A DNA stretch of 64,000 bases, taken from Pedobacter sp. MC2016-05. Its GTDB lineage: Bacteria; Bacteroidota; Bacteroidia; Sphingobacteriales; Sphingobacteriaceae. How positions within the stretch are numbered: position 1 is the stretch's first letter; every line of letters begins with the position of its first letter. The stretch spans positions 62,001-126,000 of the forward strand of contig NZ_JAPIVT010000011.1 in assembly GCF_026239735.1 (NCBI RefSeq). Direction: 5' to 3'. The notes below the pieces were generated by a model. It had not been told where the DNA came from and ran no database searches. It was given only the letters and a program-made list of their open reading frames with translations. The position numbers and the translations under genes were made by a program. Below, one piece after another: positions 63,390 to 64,000 of this stretch.

Positions 63390-63600
63390 GGGATTGCGTG
63401 TTTTCCACTAAGTCGGGTTTAGCTAGCCCTGGTCGTGGTACTGTTTATGGTTGAGAGCACATTCCCAAAAAACCATGTTGATGAGCACAGTCTGCTGTGA
63501 TTAAACGGGATGGAAGCGGTATCCTTTTACGCATTTGTAATGCGTAAAAGATTTAGCGAACAGCCCGGCTACCCATTGAAATGAAAAGCAGGTTTAGCTT
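63390..63600. repeat. Intergenic repeat block with a perfect hairpin
   Basis: Part of the 439-bp gap between the GtrA and aromatic hydroxylase genes. It contains the pieces GTTGATGAGCACAGTCTGCTG, GGGATGGAAGCGG and CGAACAGCCCGG around a perfect 12-bp hairpin (63524-63535 and 63539-63550) with a 3-nt loop. Blocks of this design are scattered in related genomes. No gene was seen here. Confidence 0.45.
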
Positions 63601-63746
63601 TTCAAATGATTAATCTATTTATTAAAAATTACCATTTATTGCCCCAAACCTTTATTACGCTGTGCTGTTAATTTAAGCAGTCGCTTATTTGCTAACATAA
63701 AGGCAACACCATATATTAGCTCCCGACCAACTTATTTTCATAAACC

Positions 63747-64000
63747 ATGAGCCATTTTAATGACTTTAATAATGCCCAGGTAGCCAAACTACCCAATCAT
63801 TTAAAACAGTTTATTGTTGACCAAAACTACGAGAAATATACGCCCATAGACCAGGCGGTTTGGCGGTATGTGATGCGACAAAATTATAGCTACTTAAAAA
63901 ATGTCGCTTATTATCCATACGTAAAGGGTTTACAGAGAGCGGGTTTGAGTATAGAACATATTCCTGATTTGCAAACCATGAATGATAATTTGGGTAAAAT
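63747..64000 (+). CDS. Aromatic amino acid hydroxylase (3' partial)
   Basis: The first 84 residues of a protein that continues past the window: MSHFNDFNNAQVAKLPNHLK, then QNYEKYTPIDQAVWRYVMRQ, then NVAYYPYVKGLQRAGLSIEHIP. This is the typical N-terminus of the tetrahydropterin-dependent phenylalanine-4-hydroxylase family in Bacteroidota (VWRYVMRQN is a family signature). The iron-binding His-His-Glu part is beyond the window edge. Phenylalanine to tyrosine is the likely reaction. Confidence 0.85.
   Translation, partial: MSHFNDFNNAQVAKLPNHLKQFIVDQNYEKYTPIDQAVWRYVMRQNYSYLKNVAYYPYVKGLQRAGLSIEHIPDLQTMNDNLGK

Noticed and set aside
1..64000. tRNA, rRNA or CRISPR array
   Set aside because: No cloverleaf-like GTTCGAATC segments, no rRNA signature and no regularly spaced direct repeats were noticed on reading the gaps.

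Overview
The window looks like a chromosomal segment of a gliding-type Bacteroidota, most likely a Pedobacter-like member of the Sphingobacteriaceae. This is inferred from gene content and signals: gliding genes (gldA, gldC, gldF, gldG), a large surface protein with a type IX secretion type B C-terminal domain, paired DUF4397 lipoproteins, DUF3810, DUF1569 and DUF4836-like proteins, a lack of strong Shine-Dalgarno sequences, and repeated TAnnTTTG (-7) boxes. Base composition looks AT-rich by eye. No rRNA, tRNA, CRISPR array, prophage or plasmid function was seen.

Layout. 0-3 kb: an RsbQ-type hydrolase cut by the left edge, an orphan REC-Hpt protein, a LytTR response regulator, and a badly decayed M16 peptidase relic. 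3-9 kb: M28 peptidase, TspO, patatin with a beta-barrel, a small membrane protein and exopolyphosphatase, all on +. 9-16 kb: a minus-strand run with Maf, a Spy-like protein, KdsC, IscX, 2Fe-2S ferredoxin, a DUF2520 dehydrogenase, CcmF and CcmE. 16.5-22.4 kb: a + strand block with a lipoprotein, two DUF4836-like paralogues and a Na+/H+ antiporter. 22.7-26 kb: glutamate dehydrogenase and CcmD, CcmC, CcmB, so the cytochrome c maturation genes lie on both sides of the + block. CcmA, CcmG and CcmH are not in the window.

26-37 kb: Ogt, a cupin, GldC, a DEAD-box helicase, an IS110/IS1111-type insertion sequence, dihydroorotase, a YoeB-type toxin-antitoxin pair, DUF3810, MiaE-like hydroxylase, a glycosyltransferase and a 142-bp inverted-repeat element. 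37-45 kb: HscA-type Hsp70, LLM flavin oxidoreductase, DUF4395, DUF2339 and DUF3999. 45-47 kb: two adjacent pseudogenes (DUF1569 and zinc-dependent phospholipase C). 47-56 kb: DedA, two DUF4397 lipoproteins, DnaN, GldG, GldF, outer-membrane proteins (one frameshifted), a short GldA and a glycerophosphodiesterase. 56-64 kb: glycyl-tRNA synthetase, the T9SS surface protein, an SDR relic, a CAP-domain protein, GtrA and the start of an aromatic amino acid hydroxylase cut by the right edge.

Functional themes are cytochrome c and Fe-S biogenesis (ccm genes, ferredoxin, IscX, HscA), gliding and surface display (gld genes and the SprB-like repeat protein), and envelope lipoproteins and porins. Points most worth a second look: the IS110/IS1111 element with long structured non-coding ends where a bridge RNA could lie; several genes whose -7 box sits only 5-9 bp before the start codon, suggesting leaderless mRNAs; a CxxxY-type CcmE; the shortened GldA; the DUF4836 paralogue pair; and at least five broken genes, several with single-base losses in A or T runs. 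I did not find a clearly new multi-gene defence or metabolic system.
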